64,000 bases of DNA from Kryptolebias marmoratus (taxonomy: Eukaryota; Chordata; Actinopteri; Cyprinodontiformes; Rivulidae), in the NCBI RefSeq assembly GCF_001649575.2, contig NC_051433.1, forward strand, positions 11,434,233 to 11,498,232. The letters are read 5' to 3'. This document shows positions 27,093 through 59,534 of the stretch, piece after piece (within the stretch, counting starts at the first letter, position 1; each line of letters begins with the position of its first letter). Position numbers and translations under genes: made by a program. Under the pieces are notes generated by a model. That model was not told the origin of the DNA. It saw only the letters and a list, made by a program, of their open reading frames with translations, and did no database searches.

Positions 27093-30000
27093 ATGCAATG
27101 GAGGTCGATAGTAGTTGGCCTGGTGGTACTGAGACTCTCTGTCAGCTGGGTGCTGTGGCTAGCCTTCGGGCTGGGACCTAACGTCATCTGGGGCTTTAAC
27201 TTCCCCCTCAGTTTCAATTTGCACAAATTGGACTTGCTGTTCAGGGAGGAGAAGGGAGCCGAGCCGAGAGGGAACGCGTGGTCCCAACGAATACCGGGGC
27301 ACAGATATGAAGAGGCGGCGGCCACCACCTGCGCGAAGGTCGGACAGGAGCCACCCCAGAGGTCCTACCTGAGCCTCTTCGACCGGAACCGGGACGAGTA
27401 CGTCCGGAGGTACGGCTCCTTCCCGGACACACTGAAGGCCAAAATGAAAGACATGGCCAAAGACATGTTCTACTTCGGATACGAGAATTATATGAAATAT
27501 GCCTTTCCCGAGGACGAGCTGAATCCCATTGACTGTGAGGGGAGAGGTCCAGACGTCCTGAACCCGTGAGTCAACCCGAACATGCTGCTCCTGATCCTGT
27601 CAAATCTATTCATTTTAGTCTCTCAGACTCACATTTGCATTCACTTCTCAGTCAAAGTAGCATCTAGTGCTTTACAGCTGTGTCTGGTGTTCACTGTTAC
27701 TCAGCACCGAAGAGGTCAGAGGTCACACAGATATACAGGTGGAGTTTTTTATTTCCATTGAGGGACTGTTTGATTTCTAATCAGTCATTCAAAATCAGGG
27801 CAGCGAAAGAAAAGACTAATCAAAGGACGGTCTGTGAAAGTACAGTTTCACCAACACTGGTATAGTTGCTGTCTTGTGTTGCGACAAAAAACAATCAAGA
27901 ATCAAGAGAAAGATCGATCTTTGTCTTTGAAAAAGAATTTTATTTGGAAGGCAAAAGAGCGTTCGGAGACCCCACTGACTGAACTCAGTCAGGAGAAGAG
28001 CCCCTGAAGAAAAACAACATACACTTTTATAGGGAGGCTTCATTACATCGTTTTCAGCCACACTTTTACATAGTTACTGAGCATCCTCGTTTCTCACGAA
28101 GAAGATCTGATAATAAGGGAGTGAGAACAAATCAGCCAAGTCCAGGTGCAGACAGGAGTAAGGGAGGACCAGAGTCTTCCTCAGTTCCCACAAACATTGA
28201 TACAAAACATAACAGTTAGAAGAATAAGAACTTCATTAAGTCTTCACTTGTGCAGGCAAGAATCATAATTATTGTTATACATTTTACTATTAAAAAGAAC
28301 AACATTCAAATTTTCCATTACACTTGCATTAGAAGTTTTGTTTTCAAACAGACAGCAATCACACACATTTGGCTTAGAGAGAGAGAGAGAGACAGAGAGA
28401 CAAAGAAAAGTGACTTTTGCTTCCCTTTCGAGTGTTTGAAGAAGTTGGCAGGTTCGAAAATGATCACTCACACTTTAAGGTAAAACGCCAAATCCCGGAA
28501 AAATAAATGGTCCTCTCCGAAGAAACAGAACGCAGTGAGCTGCTCCCAGAAGAGCCGACAATTTGTAAAACTGTGTCTAAATCCATAGAAAGGGACGTGA
28601 ACGATGCAGTCTTTGTGTAAAGTAAAATGAATATAAAGGAGGCAAAGGAATTCCAGTCAAAAATCTGCAAGAAAACCAAAAGTGTCTTTCACATAATTCA
28701 TTGCAGACGCCAGGGCTGCGCAGTATATTCACAATTTATTGTTATCACATTATCAGTGAGCACAATATCACTACTGCAACAAATCAAAGGCTATACCATG
28801 CATTCATGTTCTGCATGCTAATAATATATTTAGTTAATCCAATGGACTCTCACTGGCCTCGATGCCCACACCTGGTTTAGATGACAGCAGAGAAAGTGAA
28901 GAGCGAGGAAAATGTGGGTTTATTGCAATTAATAGTGTTACTGCACTACTAAACAGTAATATTGCAGGTTTTCTAACGTTGTGCAGCCCTAACAGACACT
29001 GTATTTATTTAACGCTCATAAAGAGCAAGATATATGACGTACACGCACCCTTTCAATAAAATAAAAATCTAATTTTACATGTCAAACAAAAGCATTTCTG
29101 TTCGCTCAAAAAAGTCAGATCAGCAAGTTTACTCGGATCCTAAAGCAGTTAGGGTAAATATTAACTTTTGGGATGGTGGACGCATAGAGCACTGTGGGTT
29201 TTGAGTACTTTAAACTCTTCCCTATTGTAGTAGAGTAGGTTATTTTAAAGTCCCATCCCTGCTCACATTGACCTAACCAAACTGTTTTGTCGACCAAGAA
29301 CGTCTGCGGGAGTTCGGGGGGCCTAAAGGAATGCAAGACAAATCTTAGTTTGTGGGCTTGAATGTAAAAAATATTTATAACTTGTCATTAGCAGAGGCAG
29401 AGTGTTAGCCGTTAGCATTCCTTTCAGTCCAAAAACTAAAATGGCAAAAAAAACTTACAATGGATTTTATATTCAACTAAAATAAAACTCGCCTTCCAAT
29501 CACATGAGACAAACACCTATAAACATCCATCTGCAAAAGTACTGTTTGGTAATTATTCCATTTTTTTTTCTAACAGAATTGAAAACCATAGTTGATTAGA
29601 CAAATAAAAGAAACTGTGTTCTATAAATGACAATTAGCGGTTGTGTTTCAGCCTATGTGGATAAAAACCATGTATCAGAAGCACATAACGTCTCTTTGTT
29701 CTGAGATCCTCTTTTCTTTATCTAAATACACTTTCACAGTTCCTGAATGTGTACCAAACCAGAAAATCAAGATAAAAATGGCTGCTAATCTCTGCTGGCC
29801 TTAAACCTCAAGACTGTGCACAGTCATTTAGACTTTCTGATGTTGTTGTTACTGGATTTGAAATCTGGTTTCCGTTTAGTGAACTATTAATCATGTTTGC
29901 TACCCATGCATGACACAGCAGCGTCAGCTTTGCTCTTTTCTTTTTTCTTTCTCCAGGTCAAACATCAACATAAACGATGTCTTGGGGAACTACTCCCTCA

Positions 30001-33000
30001 CCCTCATCGACACCTTGGACACGCTGCTTGTAAGTTTATCTCCACTCGGTTTCTTTATCGTTTTCTTCTCTTGGGACGCTCCCGCACGTCTGTCACAGCT
30101 TCTGAAAATACAAAACTAGACTCTTCTTATGGTGTTTGTAAGCCTGTGACATTAGCATTTTAAAAAGCCAAAAACCTTTTACACGTAGATGCTTCTTTTT
30201 TTTTATTATTATTATAAACCATGTCAGGGACCTACACTACATTTTGCGTAATGGTGGTTTCCACTTCCTCTGCTGCAAGCGGTGGATTTTCCTGCATCGA
30301 AACGTTACTCTCCTCTAGGTCAGGTGTTTAAAGTATGCTACCATGTCAACCACAGAACTGATATTTCAGGGCGTTTCTTTTCCCCTGCTCTCAGCTGCAT
30401 TTGCAATCCTGAACAAAACCATCGAGGCAGAAGAAGAGGAGCTCGGTTCGCTGTGGTTAAACAGGATGTTTTGTTTCTCCAGGTGCTAGGCAATGTGACC
30501 GAATTCCAGAGAGCCGTCAAACTGGTTATAGACACCGTGTCTTTTGACAAGGACTCGACGGTGCAAGTTTTCGAGGCAAACATCAGGTATATTACTTATG
30601 TGTTTTGGTCAATCTGTTCATTTTTTACTCCGTCCGTTTTAAAACAATTTTCTGTATTTCTTTTTTTATCTGTCTTTGAAGGATCTTGGGAAGCCTTATC
30701 TCGGCACACATTCTGCTGACTGACCCAAAGCATCCCTTCGGTGATGTTGGGTTTAAAGATTATGATAATGAGCTGCTACACTTGGCTCACGACTTGGCCG
30801 TCCGCTTGCTGCCAGCCTTTGAGAACACCAGCACGGGCATTCCTTACCCCAGGGTGAGTGAGAGGATGAGGCTGTGATCTATTACTATGGCTGTCTCACG
30901 AGTACATTTCTACGTAAAGATCGCAGCTGAGCCGAATCCTTCACGTGTATGTTTTGCGTAGGTGAACTTGAAGACCGGAGTTCCTCAGGACAGCGTAAAT
31001 GAGACTTGCACAGCAGGAGCTGGGTCCCTGCTGGTGGAGTTCGGGATTCTGAGCCGCCTGATCGGAGATTCAACCTTTGAATGGGTGGCGAGACGGGCGG
31101 TGAGAGCTCTGTGGAATCTGAGGAGCAACGAAACTGGTCTGTTGGGTAAGTCGAGCTTGCATTTTCTGTGAACGACAGCTCCTCCTTGATTTACTTTAGC
31201 CTTTCTGCATTCTTCATTTCTTTTCTCTTTTTTAGCTCTTCCGGATATACCAGTTATTACAAACACCTTTCTGTGGTTTTTCCTCTTTAGGTAATGTCAT
31301 TAATATCCAAACAGGCCAGTGGGTTGGTAAGCAGAGTGGTCTTGGAGCCGGAATGGACTCCTTCTATGAGTATTTGCTGAAATCATACATCCTTTTTGGT
31401 GAAAATGAGGACTACTGCATGTTTCAAACTGCTTACGAGAGCATACAGAACCACATGAGAAGAGGGTGAGTCCCAAGCTGAAGGAAGTGAAACGCTTTGT
31501 TCATTTAGTAACCAATTCTGTTTGCAACAGAGGGATGTGTGTTTGACATTAAAAGACAACTTTTTCTGTAAACATATTCATTTGGGAGAGACATAAAGTC
31601 GGTATGCATGTTGTGAAATCCTTTCGCTTCCTGTTTTCTGCAGGCGAGAGTCTTGCAATGAAGGAGAGGGTGACCCGCCTCTTTATGTTAATGTGAACAT
31701 GTTTAGTGGTGAGATAATGAACACTTGGATTGACTCCCTTCAGGCCTTCTTTCCTGGGCTGCAGGTTAGCTTGTGGTCTTGCTTTTATGAGATATCTTGT
31801 TTAAAAAAACCCATCTTATTTCCAGTTAAAATAAGAACATGCTTCTAACCCATAGGTGCTGAATGGGGATGTAGATGATGCCATTTGCCTTCATGCCTTC
31901 TACTATGCCATCTGGAAGCGCTTCGGAGCGCTGCCGGAAAGATACAACTGGCAGCTTCAGGCTCCTGATGTGCTTTTCTACCCTTTAAGACCAGAGCTGG
32001 TGGAGTCAACATACCTGCTCTATCAGGTAAGATTGCTAATCTGTGTTTACACAACTTCACTAGTGCTGTTTGTTGTTCATTGTTGTCTCTGAGACAGGAG
32101 GGTTTTTTTATTTCTCTCTTCACAGGCGACCAAAAATCCTTTCTATTTACATGTTGGGATGGATATTCTTCAAAGCCTTGAGACAAATGCCAAAGTCAGG
32201 TGTGGACTGTACCATTGTGTTTGATGTCAAACAAGTATTTTTTTAAAAAACTTTTCTGTAGAATTATTGAACATGTGTCAACTTTGGGTTGAAGTGAGCT
32301 GCATTGTTTTGTAGATGCGGGTACGCCACTCTCCACCACGTTGTGGACAAATCCAAAGAGGATCGCATGGAGAGCTTCTTCCTCAGTGAGACTTGTAAAT
32401 ACCTTTACCTGGTGAGTTACAGCCTGAGCACACGAGAGAACATTATGAACCTTTGAGGTTTTAGACATGTACGAAATATTTTCTTTTTGTCCATCCTCAG
32501 GGCGTGCCACGTTGCCCTGCACGTGGCTCTGACCCAACAAATCTGGTTAAAAACAAATGAATTACTCAACAGATTTTTATAGTTTTTCAGAACTCTGACA
32601 ATTACCAATTAGTGTAAAACAGGTGTGTTAAAACAGATAATTGTCTAACGAATACAGGGTAGTCAGCTTTGCCTAGAGTTGGGAAAATACTGCTCTAGTT
32701 TTAGGACTACAATTTAGGATTTACTGCCATCTAGTGGTGGTTTTGCAGGGGTGCAACAAGTGGGTATCACTGTGATCATAAAATTATTATGAAGTATATA
32801 AATAATATCCTTGCTTTGAGCTAGTTTTGATTTGTTTTGATGTTGTATTATGATGACAAACAGTTATTGTAAGCTAATAATAACATTATAATTTGAATTT
32901 TATACATTGATTAAAAAAAGTTATAAAATCTCTTAAAATATTATTATTTACCATCTAACGGTCAGGGTAAAATTCAAGACCATAGTTGGTTTATTTCTGT

Positions 33001-33423
33001 CTGAATAGTATTTAATTTTTTTTTGTGTTTGTATTGCAGCTGTTTGATGAGGACAACCCGCTTCATAAATCTGACAACAAGTACATCTTCACAACCGAAG
33101 GTCATATAGTGCCTATAGAGAAGCGCTTCAGGGAGAAACAGTGGGATGATTTGTTTCCATGTGAAGAGGGAGCGTTGGCAGAAACGGAGCCGAACAACCA
33201 GCAACCTCCGAGCAACATCAGCCACGTAAGGCCGTCGTCCAAATCCCTGCTCTCACCATGCCAGTGTCAGTGACCTGAAACGATAACGGTATAAAAATCT
33301 CTGTCCCAATTTATCCTCCATTTGTGTCTGCAGTGTAACAGGATTCCAGAGGAGCAACGGTACGCCCTGCCGTTGAAGAGCGTCTACATGAGACAGATCG
33401 ATCACATGGTGGGACTTTTTTGA
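27093..33423 (+). CDS. edem1: ER degradation-enhancing alpha-mannosidase-like protein 1
   Basis: ER-resident GH47-family protein that extracts misfolded glycoproteins from folding cycles and trims mannose for ERAD. Exons: 27093-27565, 29957-30029, 30483-30586, 30682-30853, 30962-31145, 31291-31465, 31644-31764, 31856-32026, 32126-32199, 32315-32411, 33040-33225, 33334-33423; phases close to 639 aa (human 657). A signal-anchor helix spans about residues 6-26. The variable N-terminal region is shorter than in mammals. The GH47 domain starts near FGYENYM and DELNPI. FEANIR (E213) corresponds to the catalytic-site Glu of mammalian EDEM1. Others: [40 protein letters not shown] and TTEGH (the calcium-binding TExH-type motif). 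Several N-glycosylation sequons (NYS, NVT, NET). The end [11 protein letters not shown] is characteristic. Convergent with gnat1. Confidence 0.97.
28711..28991. mobile_element. hAT-type MITE in edem1 intron 1
   Basis: CAGGGCTGCGCA at the left and TGTGCAGCCCTA at the right form imperfect terminal inverted repeats of the hAT CAGGG type. The flanking 8-mers GCAGACGC (28703-28710) and ACAGACAC (28992-28999) match at 6 of 8 positions, with only G/A differences, as expected of an aged 8-bp target duplication. The interior is AT-rich and non-coding. Confidence 0.65.
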
Positions 33424-36400
33424 GTAAGAGTGGACGAACTTTGGTTTCAAAAAAAGAAAACCTTCAGCTCAGTGATCTCACAGGAGACCTCTGCTGATCC
33501 TGTCTCTTCAGCTGCTCTGGATCCCGACAGGAAACGAACACTAACGTAGTCCTGCAAAATAATTTTTACGACTTAGTATATTCAATTAAAAGTTTGGGTA
33601 GGTGAGCGTTGATGTCAACAAAGATGGCAACTCTTCTGTTTGGGGGAAAAATGAGGAGTCGTTCATCATTTAACTTGTATCTGGTGACAAATTGAGACTA
33701 AGTGATTTTTAGATTAACTAATACTGTATGTCTGGTGAAGTTTGAATGGGCAAATGTGTGTGTGTGTGTGTGTTTGAAATTACAGCTGAGCTGTGAATCT
33801 TGATGATAATATTGACTTTATGGGATCAGTGCCATCTAGGCTCATAAGTATACAATGCATCTAAAAAAGTTCACCTTTAAAGGAAAACACTTTCTAAACA
33901 CAACAATCAGTGCCTCTTTGCAGTTGATTCATTTAACTCGATCAGTGCTTTTAATTAAAGGGCTGCAAATAAACAGGTGACAACAGCTCAAGACTTATGC
34001 ATATAAAGTAAAACTTTGCTCTGTATGAGTTTTTATTGTGCCTGTACGAACCTTGCCCATCTTTCTCCATTTAAGGCTTTTTTTTTTACTCTAACTCACT
34101 CATTTAAACAGCTTTAAGAATATTGCAAGAATTTGATTTTAACACATTTCTTAATTAAAAATAAAAATTAAAAAGTTGGGCTTTTTTCCATCCAGAGAGA
34201 AACAGGGTTAAACTGCATGCTGCATGATAGCCGTTCACACGTATCTCAGTGATAAAACACACAATTCATCCAAACAAAAAGTGTTGAATTCTCAAGCCTC
34301 TGTTGTGACTAAATGTCTTATAAAGGGCAAACGGACGTGCCATGACCACCCTGAGAGTGAAGTTCAGGTTGCCTCTTTAAGTGCCTTGGATTAGTCTCGG
34401 TTTGTTTAGATACTGTACCGTGCGTAACGTTTGAATAACATTACTGGATATGATGTAGGCGACTTTTGATGTTACAAAGCAATTTCATTCCATGTTTCTG
34501 TGCATTTCTGCAACAATGACACAAGCCTCCTCTTGTTGGACATCACAAACGAAGCCATATTTGTTTTAATGCAACTTATTTTTTGACAGGTGGTAATTGT
34601 TTCATTGTTTTTGATTTGTTCCTGTTTGGAGGACATTGAAGTTGTCACTTGCTGTTTCTTTTACGTGCACATCATACCTAACATTTGTCATGTAGTGAGA
34701 ACTCAGGGTTGAATCAAATACAAACAAAAAAAAATCAATGAATGCTTTTATAAGAAATAAACTTTTTTGTAATGTTGTCTACTACAGTATGTTTCAGAAT
34801 AGCCTTCAGCATTTATGTTGCCAATGTTTATCTTCTTCAAGTCAAAGAATAACAGGGCTGAGGTACACTTGTCCAAATAATATGCATTATTTCCAGTTCA
34901 TGCAGTTCGGAAAAAGGTTTAGTTGAAATATTCGGGTCCAGGAAGATGCACGTCTCTTTTGTAAATTGCATGGGCTGCTTTATTGGATCATGTCACAATT
35001 TATACAGCCGCTTTCTCTGTGGAAGATGGTGGTTTATTTTTTTAAGTATTTTTTTTAACTAATTAAGGCCACATCAGTGACTTCTGACAGAGATAATCTC
35101 ATTCGTTTTGATTTTTGAAAATCCACAGGCAAAATTAGGTGCTGTGCAACTTTTTTTGGCTGCTTAAGAAAGCATGTACGTGATGTCTTAATAAATTAAC
35201 GAAGAATTGATTTGCTTGCAATAGAACTGATTAAACAAGTCAGAATTTAAAGCTACTGCATGCTGGTTATGCTAAGTTAGCTTAGCACAAAACATTAAGA
35301 AGGTTCTCAAAAAGATTAACATGCACACAGTTTACCAGCAAACGGGTTGTATTTTATTTCACTTATACAAAATTTTCAAATGTCTTATGGTGAGTTGACA
35401 GATAGAACAAGGCTGTATGATAATTTGTGAACTTCTAAGTTGTCAGCTTTTTGTCCACTTTTTGTGCAGAGCTAAGTTTATCACCTATCATTTGGACACG
35501 GGACTTGATACCGTTCTGTTCCTGTAGCTCGGGGAAAAAAACAAACTATGAAGTCATATTTGTCTGCACTCAAGAGAAAACGATTACATAACAATATAGG
35601 CTCAGAATATGTAATAGTATTTAATTTCAAGTAAAATAAGCATATAATTAATCTGTGAATCTTAATTAGCTTGGCTTGGACCTGAAGTGAAAACTGTTAG
35701 ACATATCTAATTCTGGCAGTTTCTATGCACAAAACTACAAAATCCTTTCTATTATCAAAACAAGGATTTTATGCGAGCACATGGATTTGTATTTTTTTTT
35801 CTTACAGTTTATGTTACAAAACTGACTGATTGAAACAAAAGATTTGCTTTATGTTTTTCTTTTAAGGTCCTGGATTCGAAACTCGTCTTCCTAAAGTTGT
35901 AAACTTTAAACGGTATAAAAAAAATGTTTTCATTTTGCGTTTTAAAGCCATTTCTATTTGCTGCCATACATTGTTTTGAGTGAATGCATGTGTAGTTTTT
36001 ACCGGCAAAAGAGTTAATTTGTTTTACTGCGAGACACAAAAAGTAAGGGAAATTTTAAAATTCGTTTCCAATCAGTTTTGCAAAAGTTGAGTTCAGTTCT
36101 AAAGAATTGTTTTGATGCTTTCAAGAAATTTGAAACACTGTGGGAGTTCAATAAATGATTATGGACGAAACGCTGCTGTTGCTTTTAATTCAGTCAAAAA
36201 TGACACAGGCAGACCTCAGTTTCCTACAGAAGCTTTAATAATTTTAATCAAACTGTACATTTTCTTTCTGTCGTCTCTGCACAGGATTGATAACTCAAAG
36301 ACTTTTCTGCGGGGTACAACATTAAGTCACAAAAAACTGAATAGTTATACACTGTACACTGACCATTTTAATCTACTGCAAAATCATTTTCTAATGCGTT

Positions 36401-36811
36401 CCACAAAAACTCTCGACTTGTGATGTTTGTAAATTGTGCTGCAAACCGTGTGTCTCTATATAAAAGTCTTTCCTACCGACAAATAATTTGATTGTTTCAA
36501 TGAGGCTGAAGTGCATGTGCAGGTGGTGAGCTTTTCTTGTTTGCTCTTTTGGGTGTAAACTGAATACTGGAGCTTAGAGACGCTTGCAGTAGCTGTTCGG
36601 GCAATTAAAAGTAAAAAATAGTTTAAGTGAGAAATGGCTTTTAGAAATGACTCTCCAAAGATTTCATGAGAGGAAGGAGAGGGTTTGACTAAAAATTCTG
36701 CTTGAAATCTGCACAGGATTTTCTGACTTAAAGAGTTGTCTTCAAGTCTCAGGTGACAAGAAGTCCTTGGTCAAAGCTACAAGTTGGTTTTCAACACAAT
36801 AAGTAGAAATG

Positions 36812-36842
<31 letters not shown>

Positions 36843-37041
36843 TTGCATTTGCTGGTTTGAGGACGGTTCTTTGAGGGGACCGTTTTCATCTTCAGTCATT
36901 AAATTGCGAAGGGCTACAACAGGATCCTGTGAAGGAGAAACAGAATCATATTGGTAAGTTATCGACAGCGGTTGGTTTTGGTGATTGCTGCAGCAAGTTT
37001 AGAAACTTTGCTCACCTTCGTTCAGTTTCTCTGCCCGGCTC
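33424..37041. other. Convergent 3' regions of edem1 (+) and gnat1 (-)
   Basis: No coding exon seen. Plus-strand AATAAA hexamers at 34756-34761, 35190-35195 and 36150-36155 are candidate edem1 ends; a minus-strand signal (TTTATT on plus) lies near 35353-35358. GT repeats at 33757-33772 and AT repeats near 36811-36840. Which hexamer is used by which gene, and whether the two 3' UTRs overlap, cannot be decided from sequence. Confidence 0.5.
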
Positions 37042-39805
<2,764 letters not shown>

Positions 39806-40878
39806 CCTACTTTTTCCCGGCTTGGGTCCCTTTTGTTAAAAAGCCAAAAGTCAGGGAAAAAACAATGGAAGCAGGTCCTGGCTGCTCGCCTGCGACTGTC
39901 TGACGGGTGCCTTGAACTGCACAGCAGCTGGGGAAGGTTTGAGTATTTTCCTGTCTTAGGAAAAGGATTTTGGGCACCCTCTGCCCACCTGATCAGTGGT
40001 GGCCAATGGTGCACAAGGACAGGAGTGTTATAGGGCAGAGTTGCAAAAAGAATCAGGCATACATCGTGGAGGAGTGCTCTAACCTTTAGGGTACTTTGCT
40101 GCGCTCAGCGGAAGATGAACATCGGCTCAAGTGCTTATCCCATGCTCTTCTTAGATGCCTTAAAAAAGATGCATGTAAAGCTAAATAGTTTTTTGTTTTA
40201 ACATCCACTATATGAGCATAGCTATAAAATCTGATGAGAGAATAACTTTGGACTCGTTTGGTTTGTTTTCAGCAGTTTCTGATTAGAACCAGCACCCTTT
40301 TGTTTGTAGCTCAGCTGAACATAATAAACAACCAAACACAACTTAACCCTCAACCCGTACGCCAGCAATTTGGAATTCTATATAAAGTATAACATCTAAA
40401 CACGTCCAAATATTTTTTTTATTGGCTACAGCAGATTAGGAGGTGAGTTCTGAAGTGCTTAAAGAGCTTTGCGGTTCCATTAGACAGATCTCATTGACCT
40501 AAATCTGAAGGTGGTTGAGGATCCTAATCTGCTCACTTTCAATTATGTGTGCATGAATCTACTGTGTGTGTATACTAAACATACTGAATCATTTTTATAT
40601 GCATTCAGTTACTTGATTTTTATCTGCTTATCTTTTGTTCTGCAGATGTGTAAATTTTAAAAAAGTGATTTTAGCTTTATGCAGATTTTTAAAGTGGATG
40701 ACGTTGATAAAGCACCTGAATCTTTGCTGTAAATGACTGTACTACCACAGCATTAAACTACCGCAGATCCGAAAACATGGAACATAACTTCCCTCAAAAA
40801 CTGAATGCCTTGCCTGCTTGCCTTTCATGGCGTCAGGTGATAAATATGCCGGGCGATGGCAAACAAAAGAGAACGCGT
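39806..40878. other. Intergenic DNA between gnat1 (promoter side) and the 3' end of sema3f
   Basis: The first few hundred bases should contain the gnat1 promoter, read on the minus strand. I looked for photoreceptor-type CRX (GATTA) and NRL sites close to the start and saw no convincing one. No gene recognised. Confidence 0.45.
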
Positions 40879-40909
40879 TTTATTATAAAATATAGAGCTT
40901 TAATTTATT
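40879..40909 (-). terminator. sema3f: Candidate sema3f poly(A) signals
   Basis: On the minus strand, AATAAA occurs at 40879-40884 and again at 40904-40909. These would give sema3f a 3' UTR of about 1.8 kb (40.9-42.67 kb), a stretch with no other recognisable feature. Confidence 0.5.
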
Positions 40910-42668
40910 AGTTAGCAACATTGATGAGGAATAAAAGAGAGTAGTTTTTACAAGTCATTACATTAACACCAACTGTGCATAATGTACATTACCTCAATGA
41001 GCTGTCAAACAGAGAAAACAGATGTTTGAAATATATGCAAACTTGTTTTCTTTTTTTCCTTCCCCCAAGACTGAGAGAGCAAAAAATAAAATCACAATCT
41101 TTCTAAACTTTCAGCATTTCCTGTAATAAAAAAAAGGATCTGTACTCCCACAATAAAACAGACATTCACTGACATCCACAGCAACGTCGCATTTTTAGAC
41201 AAATACTACAAACATACACTGTACATGCCATGCACAATGAGAATCCACCTCCTGAAGATCATGGTTTGTCTTCGGGGTTAGGTGGGGGTCGTCCTGTTAG
41301 TGGTTGAACCTGTGATGTTATTTATTGTGTCAAAGTTGCTCAGTTCTACAGTTTGTGGCACCAATAATAAAGCACGAAGATGGCTCTGTACCAGCACAAA
41401 AAAAGTCTGTTTTTACCAGATTATACAGAAAGTACAGCACCAATCATAATAATCAAATCCCTAGCACTATAAATCTGTACGCTTGTGTAGACTGATTATA
41501 TTTAGAATTTTCACCAGTATTTACATTAAAATGGGAGGAATGCAAAAACAAAATCAACAAAAATAAAGAAAATCCTTGCTTTATATGGATATGCTGTTCA
41601 ATGTGTCTAGAAAGAAGATTTACTATAAGATTTATTTTTAAAATTATACCAATTTGGCAACAGAAGGTGCTTTGTCTAATTTTTCTTTTCTTTTTTTTTA
41701 ATCACAAACTGTCACAAACACATTTTAGCTGCCTGCTGGAATATAAAATCTCCATAAAGAGAGAGAAGGCAATGTTATGTTTTTTTTCTAGCTTTTGTGC
41801 CTTTAAAAAGAACTTTCCCCCCCTTTAAACAACAGCTTATCACAAAGATCATGTTTGTTAGGAACACAACATTGAGATGTGATATTCACATATAAACAAA
41901 ACAAACACTTGGCAGCAACTTATTGTGGAAGAATATGAACGAGAGAGTCAATACTTTCACTTGAGACCAGTCTGGAGTGGAAGAAAAGATGTCGTATTTG
42001 CCACAAGGGGCCTTAAATTCACATGACTTTATTGTGTTTGTGACGTCTTGTCACAGCTGCAGTCTGTGGGCATTTCTCCCATCCTCACATGTCCTGTGAA
42101 ATGCCATTTTTGCCACTTTTCTGATGAAATAAGGGTCTACTTTACAGTAGCTTATTCTGTTGAAGACATTAAGGGAAGTCCGAGATATCCAGGGACGTCC
42201 TGGCTCAACTTTGACCTTTAGATACTGAGTACTGCCAGCAGTCAATTGATCCAACATGGTCGCCGCAAACAACTAAGTTCTTCGGTCCTTGTCCATATGG
42301 ATACCCTTAAAGTCCTGGGTAATTGTTGCTGTTTGAAAAACACAAAGATATTCTCAACATGATAACACAGTGTGATAAACAAGAACACTAATATAACAAT
42401 ATCTGCACAGATTTGATCTATTCACAAAAAAAGAAAAAAAACAAAACAAAACATGTTTTCTATATAGGTACAAAGAATTATTTTATACAACCTACAATAA
42501 ATATTTTTTTTCTCCAACAGTTATGTAGAAACTGTTTAATGCTTTCTGTTGCAGAGTCTGTCGTTCCTCTAACTGGAGGGTTGTAGTGTCTGGGAGGCTG
42601 TGAGAACAAATAAAAATAAAAAGTAGAGAGGGGTAGTGCTTGAATATACATCAGGGACTTTCAGCTCT

Positions 42669-59534
<16,866 letters not shown>

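Noticed and set aside
26957..27432. Several frames overlapping edem1 exon 1
   Set aside because: They are by-products of the GC-rich first exon; only the frame from 27093 matches EDEM1 and continues across the splice sites.
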